NCBI GenBank assembly: GCA_037389465.1
Contig: JAZARR010000008.1
Coordinates: 1,054,001-1,118,000, forward strand
From: Baylisascaris procyonis
Lineage: Eukaryota > Nematoda > Chromadorea > Rhabditida > Ascarididae
Direction: 5' to 3'
Length of the DNA stretch: 64,000 nucleotides
Positions 12,425 to 25,676 of the stretch are shown here, in pieces. Positions within the stretch are counted from its first letter, which is position 1, and each line of letters opens with the position of its first letter. The notes under the pieces are model-generated. The model searched no databases, was not told where the DNA came from, and saw only the letters and a program-made list of their open reading frames with translations. The position numbers and the translations under genes were made by a program.

Positions 12425-14615
12425 ATGGGAGTATCATGGTTAGTGTCTATTTAGCAACTATTCTCAATAATAGATGATGAGTCCGTTCGATGTTATAAGT
12501 TGGTTGCTTAGATTTGATACAATGAGTTATCGAAGGGTGCGAAACTCACATTCAGTGGATCTTTCGTTCGGTGATCCTAGCTAAGGTCGGAATCAATCTT
12601 TTTTGAATAGGCATTCCAGCGCATCAGTAGGGTTATCGATTAAAGATTCTATTGAAATTTTTTTTTTTCTGAATGCTTTTACTGTCATCCTCTCTTTATT
12701 GCCATTCATTTATGTTTTTTATCCCTTATATTTTTATCTCAATGGATTTTATGAACATTGGTATCCTTATCAAAAAAAAAATCAACGTTATAAAAATATT
12801 ATTCAGCACCAAACAAATTTTTAAATCCCTTATAAATCGTAAGTCTTTAATTTTATGCAGCGATAAACGCTAAAATAGTACCAAAAATATTTTTCTGACC
12901 TCTGCCCGCACGATATCCTAATTTTTTAATTAAGTGCCTCAAATGTTGCCCGGAAGACATTTGAAGAACTGGTCTAGGACGCTGTGCATTGGAGCCGTAA
13001 TTCAAGTTGCCCACCGAAGTAAGGTAAACCTCTCGTTGTATTAAAGTAAAGTAAAGTAAATGTTTTGAGGGTATTCGAATATGATCGAAGTGCAAAAAGC
13101 ATTGAACGTGCAATCGAAGGTCAAGGTGCTGAACGTGTCGGTGTGTTCTCGGTCGATTCGACGCCCTACAAGCCGAGTGACAATGTACACGGTGCCATTA
13201 ACCACGTGTTTATCCTCCATCATTCGCACTATCCTCATAGCACGTTCACTATTGGTTAGTGCATTTCATTTTTTTTTGACAGTTGCTTCAAAAAGGGAAT
13301 ATTTGCAATTTTCCTTGCAATATATAAGCACTTCTGGTGTCGTCGACGCTCTCAATGTGGGGAAACACCAACTGAAAGCAAGTCGCTTCAATTGCCTTTT
13401 TGATTTGGCTGTGTTGCTTAAAACCTACAAACCTACAAACGTTAAGCGGTGCACGAGATTGTCTCGTTGAAGTATCATTCATAACATCCTTAATTTTTGT
13501 TTTTTTATGTTTGTAATTTCCGCTTTCCGTTCGGAATGCGCTATCAATTTTGTTCTCAAAAAGGTTGACGATGTTGAATCTTTTAAAATTTATCATTTGT
13601 GTTTTATTAAAATTGCTCCTATAGGATTTTCTTTCTATAGTGATAAAATTTGATATTGAGATCATTCCTCATGTCTTTCTTTTTTAAAATTTTTTTCCAC
13701 TATGATGAAACCTGAAATTTGAGAGATACCATAGCAACATGTATTCTGTTTACAGCCCCAACCGAGAGGCAAGTAAAAATGTGTCCTCGAGCAGTCTCGG
13801 ATCGCGGATTCGACTTGATTCTATCGAAGCTTAGCTCCGGTTTGGTTCAAGATGTAGCGGGTAAATTCGAGGTATCTGGCTCGGAGTACGTGTTGAAGGA
13901 TTTTATGATTCGGGTTGGCAATGCAACGATGGGAGTGGTTAGTAAAGGTTAACAAGCTGCTTTATACTCTCTGATGCTTGCATAGTTTGTGTGTGGGGAA
14001 GAGGATTCGACCCCAGATGAAATGAATGCAACTTGAGATGCATGTGTGCTTAAATTTGCATATTACACCTATTGCATATCCGATATTGCCTTTGCAAAAT
14101 AGTACCGATTGAGAGGTTTGTGTTGCATATATCGTGCAAACTTCAACAAAATAATTATTGATTTAGTGGGTGATAAAGCTGTAATAAAGCAATTGGAGTC
14201 GATTTTTAGTTTATAGGATGCATAAAGATTTCGAGCAACTCTCTTATGCGGTATGTTGGATGCTGTTTTCTAAATTGAAAATCTACATAGATTTTCGAAT
14301 ATTTCAGATGTCTCCCAACCTCTCATTTATCACCTTTTTTTTAAATTTCGTTACTTAACGTCGATCTCATGCTTTGAAATTTGATAATGAATAGATTATA
14401 ATGTTATAGGAGTGATAGTAGAGGTGGAATATGCAGCATCATGTGTAGCATCACAATGTATGGCAATGCTATTTGAATTGGTGGCAATGTTCTTCCCTGA
14501 GAGAGCCGATACTAGACCTCCTGTTCTGCAAAAGATTCAACCTGAACCATATAGTGCATTGGATACACTCAATCAATATCTCGATATCTTTCAAGGAATG
14601 CGTAAAAAGGCTTGA
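12425..14615 (+). CDS. mdt-20: Mediator complex subunit 20 (MED20)
   Basis: Four exons join in phase: 12425-12438, 13070-13254, 13756-13947 and 14410-14615, giving 198 residues (human MED20 has 212). The first coding exon is only 14 nt and reads MGVSW after joining, which matches the conserved MGV N-terminus of MED20. This is why I place the start here although exon 2 lies 631 nt downstream. Other matches to the family are [29 protein letters not shown], and [17 protein letters not shown], which corresponds to the human GISVEVEYGPCVVAS region. MED20 sits in the head module of Mediator and links activators and TBP to RNA polymerase II in the nucleus. All three donors start with GTTA, a departure from the usual GTA/GTG preference. 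Confidence 0.92.
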
Positions 14616-16657
14616 TCGTTATTTCAACTTTTATCTTATTGCGTTGATCGATCCTATGCATGTAATTATAAAGGAATGCGTTTGCGTTGAAAATTTATTT
14701 ATGCCCAATGTTGTATTATTTTTTTCCATTTATCGATTCAATGCAAAGAATTTCAAAAATTTAGGCATGTTTTATTTTTCTTTGATAAAGCACAATCATA
14801 GAGGGGCATCATGGATTTTTTTCGCCATCCATTAAGGTTCAGGTAATTCGCGGAGCTCATTTTTTGGCGTCGATCCATAATGATGTAACTGAATTGAAAT
14901 ATAGCTGAGCATATGCCTAAGCGAATATTTTGGTTGAATTTTAAAGATTATATTATTGTTTGCATTAGTTATCTGCAGTAATACTTCTAAATTTTTAATA
15001 CTATAAGATGGGCTTTATATGAGAGCATATTTTATTTCTTTTTCAATTATTTTTTAAATTCTGAAAGGAAGGGAGGGGGGGGTGAAACTACGAGCTTTTC
15101 TTAGTACAAAGTTTTATTGCAGCTGTAGTCGTATAGTTCACTTCCGATGATTATTCATTGACGTTATTTGAACAACTGTGCTGAGTTCGTTGTTGAATAT
15201 TGAGTGGTGGAAACAAAAAAAACTATTGTTTGGCAATATTTGTTCGACGTCACATTATGAGATGATGGGAGGTGTTTTTTTTTTCTTTGCGGAAATTTGA
15301 AGAGACACATTTATTGGGAAGATATGCACGTTCACGGATCGTCGAAGTGACGTATTTGTGCGTCGCCGCTCGTTTAGAAACTCATTTTTACTTTAATCTT
15401 TATGATTGCTTGCTTCGATTTTACTTCTTAATTCAATAAATATATTTCATGTTCCAATATATGAATATATCTGCTGATATTTGTCCGATGTTAGATTTTG
15501 CAGGAAAAAAAAGAGATTTTTTTTCTTATTTTTTTTTTTTTAGCCAATAATATTTTTTATTCGAAATGATTTCTATTGTTTACGCGTAATATTTCTACTC
15601 ACTTTATTATTGCTATGAGATATTATTATTATTATTGAATATTTCTAGACAATTAGCTGTCTTAAATATAGATATGCTTCTTGATTATCTGCCCATATTT
15701 TATTTTCTTTGCTTTTCTCTCATTTTATATCGATCAAATTAGAAAGTTTTCACCTCTAAATACGTATCACTTCAATGACCCAAAATTGCAGCTAATTGCT
15801 TACAATCTTCGATCGTTATTTCTATCCTTCCTCTTATCTTTTCTCGTTTTAATATGTTTATTACATCAATGATATAAGCCTCAATATTCATTTATTATTG
15901 AATAATTTCGATTAGTTGTTTTTATGTTGAATTGTTTGTTTTGTTGCTTATTCTATTTAAATATTCCATGGAAAAAGGGGATTTAATGTTTAATCGATAT
16001 ATTCGTTCACTTTTCAAACGTTCATAATACTTAGCGGCCATGATTTAATCCTTCGGCTAGGAGGCCAATGACTCGCATGCTTTATCGATATTAATCTCTC
16101 AAGAAAAACATATCAATACGCTAAATTATGCTCGCTGATTGTGATGCTAATAAAAAGTTTTCATTTGAAGTAAAGAAATCAATTCAAATTCCGTTTTTAT
16201 CGGAATATTTCTACTTGATTTTTATAGTCGTCGCATTGACCTTTCTGAACTCAAATTTGGTGCACACCTTTCTATCACATATACGGATGTTGGGGGAGGT
16301 GATTGCGATGGGGTTCAAATAGAGACACATCAATAAATGTATGTGAATTTTGCAAATGTTATCTATATTTGAGCCTGATTGTATGTGTCGTATTGTTGGT
16401 TCGTGTATGCGTATCGGGATGCTTCCTAGACTATTGAACGTATTGATACGTTGATAGACGTCATATCTGCTTGCAAGAACGTATTGCTACGATATCGTGT
16501 CTGTGTCGATGTCTGAGTGTCTGTTTGATTTTGCACGGTGCAGTGTTTACTTTGGAATAGCCTCTTGTACCGTATTTCAAGTTGGTTCGTCAAGTTCGAA
16601 AGGAACTTAAAACATTTGAAAGTATTAGAAAAAACCTGCATACATCTTACCACCTGT

Positions 16658-16679
16658 CCCTTCCCTTCCCTTCCCTTCC
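16658..16679. repeat. (CCTTC)n pentanucleotide repeat
   Basis: About four copies of a pyrimidine-only pentamer lie 420 nt upstream of the S1P lyase start. The complementary strand is purine-only. Confidence 0.85.
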
Positions 16680-17081
16680 ATATCTCCTCTTCCCTCCTTC
16701 TCTTTTTTTTCAGAAAGAACTTCGTTCTTCAAGCTACCCAACAAAAATTTCTACGTATTTTTGCAGCAGTGATCCTATCCAATAGCGTACTGCATGACAA
16801 CACGTTGGATGTGTTCATCGTTGCGTTTGCCGACGGGTTTTTTTTTTTGCACAACGAGTTAACGTTCACTCAGTTCAGCTTATTGCCAACTATTTTGACA
16901 GCTGAATTTGCATATTTATTAAGGCTTCATCCAATGAGCATTCATTCAGTCGTCTGGTTATGCTGCATTATCGTATTCGATGAAGTGTCACTGATGAGAT
17001 CATTGTGTAATATTTATGTGGAATATACTTCGATATAATTATTTAATTAATTCTAATGAAGTGATTATTTAGAAGTGATAA

Positions 17082-17090
17082 TTTAACAGG
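17082..17090 (+). promoter_or_regulatory. Splice-acceptor-like site just before the S1P lyase ATG
   Basis: TTTAACAG ends at 17089, seven bases before the start codon at 17097. This spacing is typical of nematode trans-splice acceptors or of a 5' UTR intron. The sequence alone cannot decide between a spliced leader and a cis-spliced noncoding exon. Confidence 0.5.
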
Positions 17091-17096
17091 CAACAA

Positions 17097-20000
17097 ATGG
17101 AGGATCTATGGCCGCCGAGTGGTGGGCAAACATGGCGTCTGATAGCGCAAGCAGTCGACGACGGTCGAGTCGCTTTCAATCGGGCATGTGTACATCTTGA
17201 GCCTTGGCAAGTGGTGTCCTATACGTTGTCTGTGGCATTCCTCACGCTTTGGTTTCGACGTATCATGAAATCTGATCGACCGATCACTCAACGTATTCGA
17301 GCTGCTGTCAGTTCATTCTTTCATCTTTGAGATATAGTTTAAACCACTGGGTGATTGATTTCCCATACCGTATTTCAGGTTTTCCTACCAACTTAGATGG
17401 GCAAATAAAATAAATCTTGAAGATATTCAAAAAATTTGCACACGATACACATAGGTGAGATTTTTATTTTACACCTGCCAGGTAACGTAAAGGCGAATCT
17501 TTTGCCGATAATTTGTAGAGACGATGAGATGATATAAAATAAGGACTTTATTTTTGTTTTATGGGGCGCAAAGGCGCATATTATACCCTTTTTTATCGAT
17601 CTGTTTTTTTATTTGTACAATTGCCAACTTGTTTTACACAAATATATCAATTCACACTTGTTCATTTCATGTCTAAGTGTTTTTAATTTCGTATGCTTCT
17701 TTATTTTGACTATTATTATGTGTGACAGATATCTTTTTTTTTGCTTATTATATTATATATGATAGTTTTAAAATTCACACTAAAGCTTTTCATCAGATTA
17801 TATTGAAGTATCGAGATATATTTCATCGTTGCAAGGGAACAGGAGGGATAAGGGATTAATGGTACGTGGCAAAGTCGTTCATCCATTACGGCACTTCATT
17901 TATCTCAATTAAATCGCATCGTTTTCTCACGTGCAAATTTCAACGTGTCATGGAAAGGATGAAATATTTTATGAAAAAAAGAATTTCAATCTCTATAATC
18001 GAAATAGCCTTTTTTATATCGTAATAGGCTATTTTTCCGATGATTTCCATTCGGCCTTTATTGGTCATAATTGGTCATTTCATTGATCCCTTTATTAGTT
18101 CACTTCATTGTTCTACTTGCTTGTAAAGCCATTCATTAAGCTATCTAGTTGATTTAATTCAGATCTTCTCTGCAGTGAGGAATATTCCATGGGTTAAGGC
18201 TCAAATCAAAGAAGAGATGGAAAAAGCAAGAAAAGATTTGGAGGAGACGATCCATGAATCCGACAGGAAAAAGGTTTGTATTGATTAAATTTTGTAGATC
18301 TTTGTAGATCATCTCGTTGTAGTATTAGATAGTTGCGCAGAGGATATTCTTCGTTAGTCGATTTGTAATTTCAATGCCGTTGCTTAGATGCCCAAGTCAT
18401 AAAGTGCTCGCCTAACTACCACACCCAACATGCAATAGTTTTAAACTTTTCTATGCAAATTCGCCGGGCAAATTATAGCGCGGGAATGTAAATATTATAG
18501 TGTTTCCTTTTCTTTTTGTTCCTACATTATTAAGAGAAGCTTTCATCCCGTCGTTTTTTCTCCCACCCCCATCAATCGCCATCCTTTATTCTCAAGGAAA
18601 GCGCTTAGCTCTAAAATGATGAATTTTATACATTGTCGTTTGTTTGATGCGTAATTATCCGCTCATATTTATTCTTATAAATTGCGGATCGATTGTTAAA
18701 TTTCTTTGAAAGAAGTTTTCAAAAAATTTGCCTCATATCATCGTACATTTTTCCGTTTTCTTTTTTCATTATCTTATAGAAAGAAAGTTTAATTGTAATA
18801 AAGGAGCAACATCATAGTAACGCTGTAGTCGAGATTTGTTTATTGGCGTCAGCGAATTGATGAAAATTCTGCAAATAATTTAATGAGTTTTATAGGAGTT
18901 CTATAAATTCCTACCCGAACGTGGATTACCGCCGGATGCGATTCTCAGTGAGGCAGAATTGTATGAGGCGATGAGCGAATATACGTTCTATGATGGTCGA
19001 GTTTCCGGCGTGATGTATACCGATTATGATGAGGAACATCGTAAATTGCTTGAGAAGGTCACTTTCATTTACATGCAACTCGGCTGATTGGTGGCTAATG
19101 TTTATTGCGGTGGAATTCCACATAAGTCGAATGTCCCACGCAAAAAAAAAGAAACCTGCTTGAGAGGGCTTTTATTTCGACTTAGACGATATGTGCTTTT
19201 GCGTACAGAAAGCTGCGAAGCCTTCGAAGCCTTTCAAAGACATATGCTGAAAAAAAATATGCACAGTGGCTAAAGTATTAATTGCAGATATTCACGATGT
19301 TTGCCTACTCGAACCCGCTTCATCCAGATTTGTTTCCCGGATGCCGTAAAATGGAGGCCGAAATCGTACGTATCGTTTGCTCGCTTCTACACGGTGGTGC
19401 ACCTTCATGTGGTACGGTTACGTCAGGCGGTACTGAAAGCATTATTCTCGCTTGTCTGGGTATTTCTTTATTGATAATTGTTCTTTTTTTGTTGTGTGTA
19501 TCCACATCGGCATATCGCAAATATTGTTACATTAAAGTAACTTGTAAATGACCTGAATTCAGGATTTTCTTCTGGGAATGATCATCATTCGGTTGTTACC
19601 GCATGAAGGGCTTTGGGGGTAGACCTTTGATCTTAAATTACTGCATAAAAGCTGTTTGGCTGCTTCGTACCTAATGGCGCTTTTTTTAAGTGGCGCCGAT
19701 CTGGGCATTGTGTGATTCGATACTTAATGGTTAGTTTCGACCAAGATTAATTATTTCAGTTTAATCAACAAGATGTTTATAGCGTACCGGAACAGAGCCT
19801 ATGAGCGGGGAATTCGACGGCCAGAAATGATAGTGCCCATTACTGCGCATTCGGCTTTCGACAAAGCATCGCAACTACTGCATATCCGGATTCATCATGT
19901 ACCCGTTGACAAGAATCAGAGAGCCGATGTGGGCGCAATGAAGCGAGCAATTAATAATGAAACATGCATGGCAAGCTTTGAAATCTTCGAATATCTTTAG

Positions 20001-23000
20001 TTTTTCTTTAACTGAAAGAGTTTTGTTGCATGTGCGGGGTTATGGAAACGAAGTGAGAGATGAGGTGACGCTTTCACGCAATTTCCGTTTAGATCCCATC
20101 GTTTCGATGAAAGCAGGGTTGTGTGTGATGAAGCGTTGAAAATTCGTTGCTTTTCTTTGTATATTACTGTGATTCGCAAGAGATTTGTTACACTTTTAGG
20201 TATAGTTAGAGGGGCGAAGTATATCGCAACATTGTGTTGTGTTATTTTTATTTATTTATTTATTTATTTATTTTTTTGTTAAAGTGAACAGGGTCAATTG
20301 AGCGTAGATTGTAGAGAGATAAGGTGCCGTTATGTTATGCTCCTAGCATATTATGTATTATTTCAAGCTTTATTTCCTTTTGAATTGGCTAAGTAATGCG
20401 CAACACGCTTCCTTATCAGAAGAGTTCATCCATTTTTATTCCAGCTGGTTGCCTCTGCTCCGAATTTCCCATCGGGAACTGTCGACAATATTGAAGCGAT
20501 TTCCGAAGTATGTCTATTATTTTCTCTAAAACATATATAATATCAAAGACAGTATATACAAGTCATATGAACTGTATGTAAATGGGCATTTTGCAGGGAT
20601 CAATGAGGCTCTAGGCTTGAGATGCTTCTATTTTACTCTACCCCTTCTTTCCCCCACTCTTTGCGCTTTTCGAATTGCAACAGCTTGAGGCTTCATCATT
20701 CATCCTTTGGTTGCTTACCGATTGTTATTTGTACTTTCATTTTTGTGAAAAGTTTTGCTTTGATCGATGCTTTTCCTTGGTTTTTATCGTTGCTGTGATT
20801 CCAACATAGAAAAGAACCAGGTTTCTCATTTTTGATCGAAATTTCAGTGTTTTTTAAGAAAAAATCTTACAAACCGGCATTCATAACAGTCGCAGGAAAG
20901 TAAAACTTTGAGATTCAAGTGCAGGAAACCGTTGCGCATGAAAGTTCAGGAAAATATATTTTCATTTTTTGCAAAAATTTTTACCCCGAATTTTTTTAAA
21001 ACAGCAGGAAAATTTTGACCTCTTCGTGTTCAGCTTCATTCCCCTTTTATTCATCTTTCTTTCTGCATGGCGAGCCATTTTGGTGAAAAAGGAGGGGAAG
21101 AATGGCGGAGGATTCCCAAACTCTCACCATTTTGGGTGGCGAACGGGTTCCCTTCATCTGGGTACGGGCATGAGCTCAAGCAGTGAATGCAGCACTGCAC
21201 GCCTCTGAATCAGCGAGGAATATGGGACGTAATATATTTTTGGATTTGATCATTGCTGTTTTTCTATTTTAATAAGAATCGGGAAGATGGGTCAATTAAA
21301 GAATAAACGTGCATTATTCAGTTGGCACAACGATACGGGATCCCGTTGCACGTCGATGCATGCCTCGGAGGATTTCTACTACCGTTTATGGAGAGATGTG
21401 ATTTCCCGGTGCCTGCATTCGACTTCCGTGTTGCAGGGGTCACCTCGATTTCCGTCGATACACACAAATATGGATTCGCCCCCAAAGGTGCCCCACGGCG
21501 ATCTCATTGAGTTTTTTTTGGCATATGTCTTTTGGTCGCTATCATTTGCATTAGTTGGAATTTTAGTAAGTATGAACCGATACGTCTTTTGTGAGTTGTG
21601 AAGGTGGGGGAATTTACTTCTGTTTGCTACCATCTCGTGGCAAATGGTGTCTTTTGATATTTAATGACAATTCTTTAAATTTGAGGCAATGTTTTTGAAT
21701 TTGTTATATAATTTTATTCAAGCGGATTAATATATTTCTTATAGGTACTTCACTGATATTGTATCGCGATGTGAGTCTTCTACATCACCAATACTTCTGC
21801 TACGGTGATTGGCCTGGTGGTATATACGCCACACCAACACTCTGTGGTACTCGAAATGGTTGTGCTATTGCACTCACTTGGGCTACACTACTATACTACG
21901 GCAGACATCAGTAATGCTTTTATGCATATGCATTATAGCGTTGAATTGTTTTGTAAAGTTTTGTTGCCACAATCGATACTCATATCTGAACTTATCTCAT
22001 CACCTTATTGGCTGGTTTATTTAATGATGTCGGTGATGCATTTTACGTGCATTGAATAAGCAATCTAGTGGAATCCTCCGTTCCGAATAATTTCTCGCTG
22101 ATAAGGTACAGAGGAAATCCTAGAATTTGATAGATAATTTGATAGATATGTTCATCGTCTCTAAGAATCACAGTTGTACAAATTCTACTGTCTCAGATTA
22201 CCACTTGGTGGCCTACGTAGGGTTTGGCAGTTGTATTCGCTCATGTTTAAACACACCCTTTTGAACACAACAACTGTCGGTATTATAACTTTTAATTGAA
22301 AATCAAAACTGTTTTATTGTAGTCATTTCTTTAGAAACCTTATTTCAACGTTATCTTGTTTGTGTGGTGTTTGCTTCGATTTAGGGCTTTCGTAATACAC
22401 TTTTATAATTTATGCGTGCAAAATTTCTCTCATAATTGCTGCATAGTGATATAAAATCGATCTTTTTGGCATTCGTTATCTCAGCCCGCCTATCTGAATT
22501 TATTCAAATTCACGTTAAATTTGACGAAATCAAGTGATCAATGGATATTTAATTGTTTTAAGTTACACGGAGCGAACACAAGCAATAATCGAAGCAGCAC
22601 GCTTAATTCGAGCGGGTATCGAGAGTAATCCACATTTGGAACCCGTCGGCGATTCGGATGTTTCGGTGATTGCATTCACTTCAGACAAATTCAACGTATA
22701 TGCTCTTGCCGATCGCATGAATAAAATAGGATGGACACTCAGCACACTTCAAAATCCTGCTGCGTTAGTTGACACTCATTGCTTCATACTACGCCTTCCA
22801 GATCCTTTTATTCAAAGGGTATTTTTTTAATCACAAGAAATAATCGTTAAGCATTTTATTAGTTCTTCGGGATATAATTTAGAATCTCCACATCCGCTCT
22901 GACCTCCGAACTTTGTGCTTCTGCAGTTTTCGTATCTTCTATGGTTTAAGCTAACAAAGAAGAGGATCCAAAACGATTTTGTCACGTAGGACTCGCTATC

Positions 23001-23905
23001 CCCTCCCATCTATCAGAGAATCCATTTCTGAAGGGAACTAGTTGAGAATAGCTTCTTTCAAGGAGGAGGATTAGTCTTGCAGGTGTTTTTTTCCTCTGGG
23101 AACATTTTTTCTATTTGTTTAAACGATTACAGTGGATGGGATAACGATGGAATAGATTCACATTGAGGTGTTCAAGTGAACGTGCACATATTAAAGTGTA
23201 TTCCTTTTTTTACTGCTCAATATTTACTTTTGCATATCGTTGAGAGTTGAGAAAGCACTTCAAACCTATTGTTTATTCGATTGAATTTGTGCAGTTGACC
23301 AGTGAAATGTTGTATTTTTGAAGGTTGCATGTTTGCGTAACAATGAATCACACCAAAGCGGGCGTTGTTGATGATTTTCTGCGAGATCTTTCATCCGCTT
23401 GTGAAGATCTTATCGCTAATCCTGGACTTCAACAAACGAGAACTGCAGCTATTTATGGTTAGCGCTGCACTCTTTTATATAAATGCCTTTTGTATCCTTA
23501 AAAAGCAGTAATGGCTGCATACATACTCTATATGACTGGCCGATGTGGAATCTTTTAAAGTTGTCGGTGATAATCGTTTTATTTGTTGCTCATTTAAGAC
23601 GTTTGTAGAGGTGATATTTATCTGCTGTCATGTTTTTAATACTAATGGACGTTGTTCATTAGAATAAGGGTATTGCAGGAATGGCATCGGCAGTGCCAGA
23701 TAAGTGCCTTGTCGAAGAGGTCTCTTATATGTATCTGGATAGTTGCTATGCGATGCCAGCACCGGTTGTAGTAGGGCGCACGTTGAGTATCGAAGGACGT
23801 AAAATGAGTCTCATCGGAGGACAACCACCAGTGTTCCCACCTAGTTCTTTGGTCAATGCGACTACTGGTGGTCCTATCTATGAATCAAGTGCTTCACGAT
23901 CATAA
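17097..23905 (+). CDS. spl-1: Sphingosine-1-phosphate lyase
   Basis: Eleven exons join in phase: 17097-17306, 18163-18273, 18896-19057, 19288-19459, 19783-19970, 20445-20507, 21322-21487, 21745-21910, 22563-22763, 23324-23457 and 23679-23905, giving 599 residues (human SGPL1 has 568). A membrane helix lies near residues 37-53, consistent with an ER anchor. The PLP-dependent fold shows [17 protein letters not shown] and [13 protein letters not shown], where Lys351 is the expected Schiff-base lysine. The enzyme cleaves sphingosine-1-phosphate to a long-chain aldehyde and phosphoethanolamine, the exit step of sphingolipid breakdown. Exon 5 ends at ATG followed by GCAAGC, so intron 5 is a GC-AG intron: the join reads CMLVASAP, matching the family without a gap, and no GT donor works. 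The last exon carries about 47 extra residues, rich in Pro, Ser and Gly, after the conserved C-terminus. Confidence 0.96.
20247..20273. repeat. (TTTA)n microsatellite
   Basis: About six copies of a TTTA tetramer lie in S1P lyase intron 5, about 275 nt after its GC donor. Confidence 0.85.
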
Positions 23906-24471
23906 TATGCCTTATCTCGGCTTTATTTCGAGGTTCCAATTGTTGTGATTGAGGAGGCCATTAGGCATTCAAACAATACTCTAAGGTAGTGCCTCAACGG
24001 AGGTGAGGGATGCTGATGAGAAAGTGTTCATTAGATTACAAATTTATGAGGGAATATATGGCAGGTGTCCTATTTTGGCTGTTTTCTCGCAATATTATAC
24101 TCTCTACGGTTTTCTAATTTCTTTCGCACACGCATTTATTTACTTTTTTATAGTTTTTTTCCTCTTTGTTGTTTTAGTGTCGAAAAGGATCATAAGGAGA
24201 TGTCAAACTTTACGATAAAATATTACAAGGATTGATTGTGTTTTCCATTGGTGAATGGGGAGATAATTCTTTGTATATGAATATTTCAATTCGTTTCTAA
24301 AATGTATCGTTTGAGAATTCTAATAGGTTTGCGTAGTTGAATATTAGATTCTGACTGCTTTAAGGTTCCTCTAAATAGGCTCTACGAGAGTAGGAGATGG
24401 CGAAACACGGCTAATAATCCACTCGACGGTCACAACCATACTAATCGACCGAATGAAAATGGTACTTGTTG

Positions 24472-24477
24472 AATAAA
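24472..24477 (+). terminator. Candidate poly(A) signal for S1P lyase
   Basis: AATAAA occurs 567 nt after the stop codon. It is the canonical hexamer, but in sequence this AT-rich it may be chance, and the resulting 3' UTR would be long. Confidence 0.3.
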
Positions 24478-24611
24478 TTTTGTTATATCAGTTCAGTTGG
24501 TTGATACAATGGGGTCAAGTCAAAAGGGGTGGTCTGAAATATGAATTAGACCTAAAGCAGTAATCGTTCCTCTTTAGAACAGCAATATAGCAGCGCCCAA
24601 TTTAATGATGG

Positions 24612-24631
24612 AGGTCATAGGTCATAGGTCA
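24612..24631 (+). promoter_or_regulatory. Three AGGTCA half-sites in DR1 spacing
   Basis: AGGTCA occurs at 24612, 24619 and 24626, each separated by a single T. AGGTCA is the consensus nuclear-receptor half-site, and a direct repeat with one-base spacing (DR1) is the known binding arrangement of HNF4/RXR-type receptors. The array lies 707 nt after the S1P lyase stop and about 1.85 kb before the first proposed exon of the membrane-protein gene. That it is a functional response element is inference. Confidence 0.5.
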
Positions 24632-25676
24632 ACATCGCACTGCCTTTCTGACGCATTTTTTTTATTGTCATTCAAATATGATCGATAATTCTCAACGACT
24701 GATTACATTTCATTTTATTTTAGAGGGTGCCTCTAGTTTATTCCGCTCGATTCGTTTTGCATTTTTTTTTTCATTTGCATTCAGCGAAAATATTTGTGTG
24801 GTTTCGAAATTGTTGTTATTTGATGTGTGTGGACCATCTAGTTATGTCATACGACGTATTGACGTTGAGAGTTTTTCTCGTTCGATGATGATCCACTTTA
24901 TTTTTGTCTTTGATTATTTTTCTATTCATTTAGCTTTTAAAGCAACTAATTCTTCTTGTTATCTAAGACGATATTCGATCGTTTATTTGCTATTCCTCTA
25001 AATTAGGTAACACTTTAAATTTTTTTTTTTTTTGAATGTAAGTTTTAAACTTGAATCATATTACGCTATTATTTTCATTGCTAATTTTTAATGGCACTTC
25101 CATATATCCTTTAATTTCTTTATATTTGTATCATCACTTCATCTTAGCCGTTCTTTTTTTTTGGTAGTTTAATTCGACATTATTCATATTTTGCATTTGA
25201 TTCACGTTAGGATGTTTATTTATAGTTCATTTGATCATCGCATTGAGGGGGTTTCTTTGGGGGATTTTTGATTTAAATATTCTTTGATTTAAAAACGGAT
25301 ATTATTTAGGAGGTTATTGTTATCATTTAAAATGTACCAATTGTTTTTTTAATAATTTTTAAATTATTTAAATAGAAGGAATAATTGATTGCTACTTGAT
25401 TGACGATTAATAATCCCTTCATTGCCTGATTTATCGTCAATAACGAGGAGATATTTGACTTTCAAGTAGTTTGGTCTAAGTAAATTGTAGTTTGACGTTC
25501 AGATCTTATTGTTAATAAGCATTGAACGAAGAGATTGGACAAGACCCTCATATATACGCAATAACTCTAGTAAATGCTTATTGAGTATTTGTTTAAGCTT
25601 GTATGTTGAGCGAATATATTCGATCGATTTGAGTGCGTTCAGCATGATAGGCATCATCGGGTTTAAGCGAACGCCA

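Larger units (their letters stand above)
14616..17096. other. Intergenic between MED20 and S1P lyase
   Basis: AT-rich sequence without a supportable gene. It contains a G-run (15068-15083), a CCTTC repeat (16658-16679) and several T-runs. Open frames on the plus strand at 16538-17038 and 16582-16785 run across the pyrimidine repeat and show no conserved features. The last 150 nt are probably the promoter and 5' leader of the lyase gene. Confidence 0.5.

Noticed and set aside
13081..13470. 129-codon plus frame over MED20 exon 2
   Set aside because: It is the +1 shadow of the MED20 reading frame (13070-13254) running on into the intron.
14003..14014. GGATTCGACCCC resembling a tRNA B box
   Set aside because: No A box, no acceptor stem and no anticodon arm can be drawn around it. 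Similar near-B-box strings at 10194 and 28747 fail in the same way.
21287..21601. 104-codon plus frame over S1P lyase exon 7
   Set aside because: It is out of frame with the conserved HVDACLGGF and DTHKYG motifs, which lie in the frame starting at 21322.
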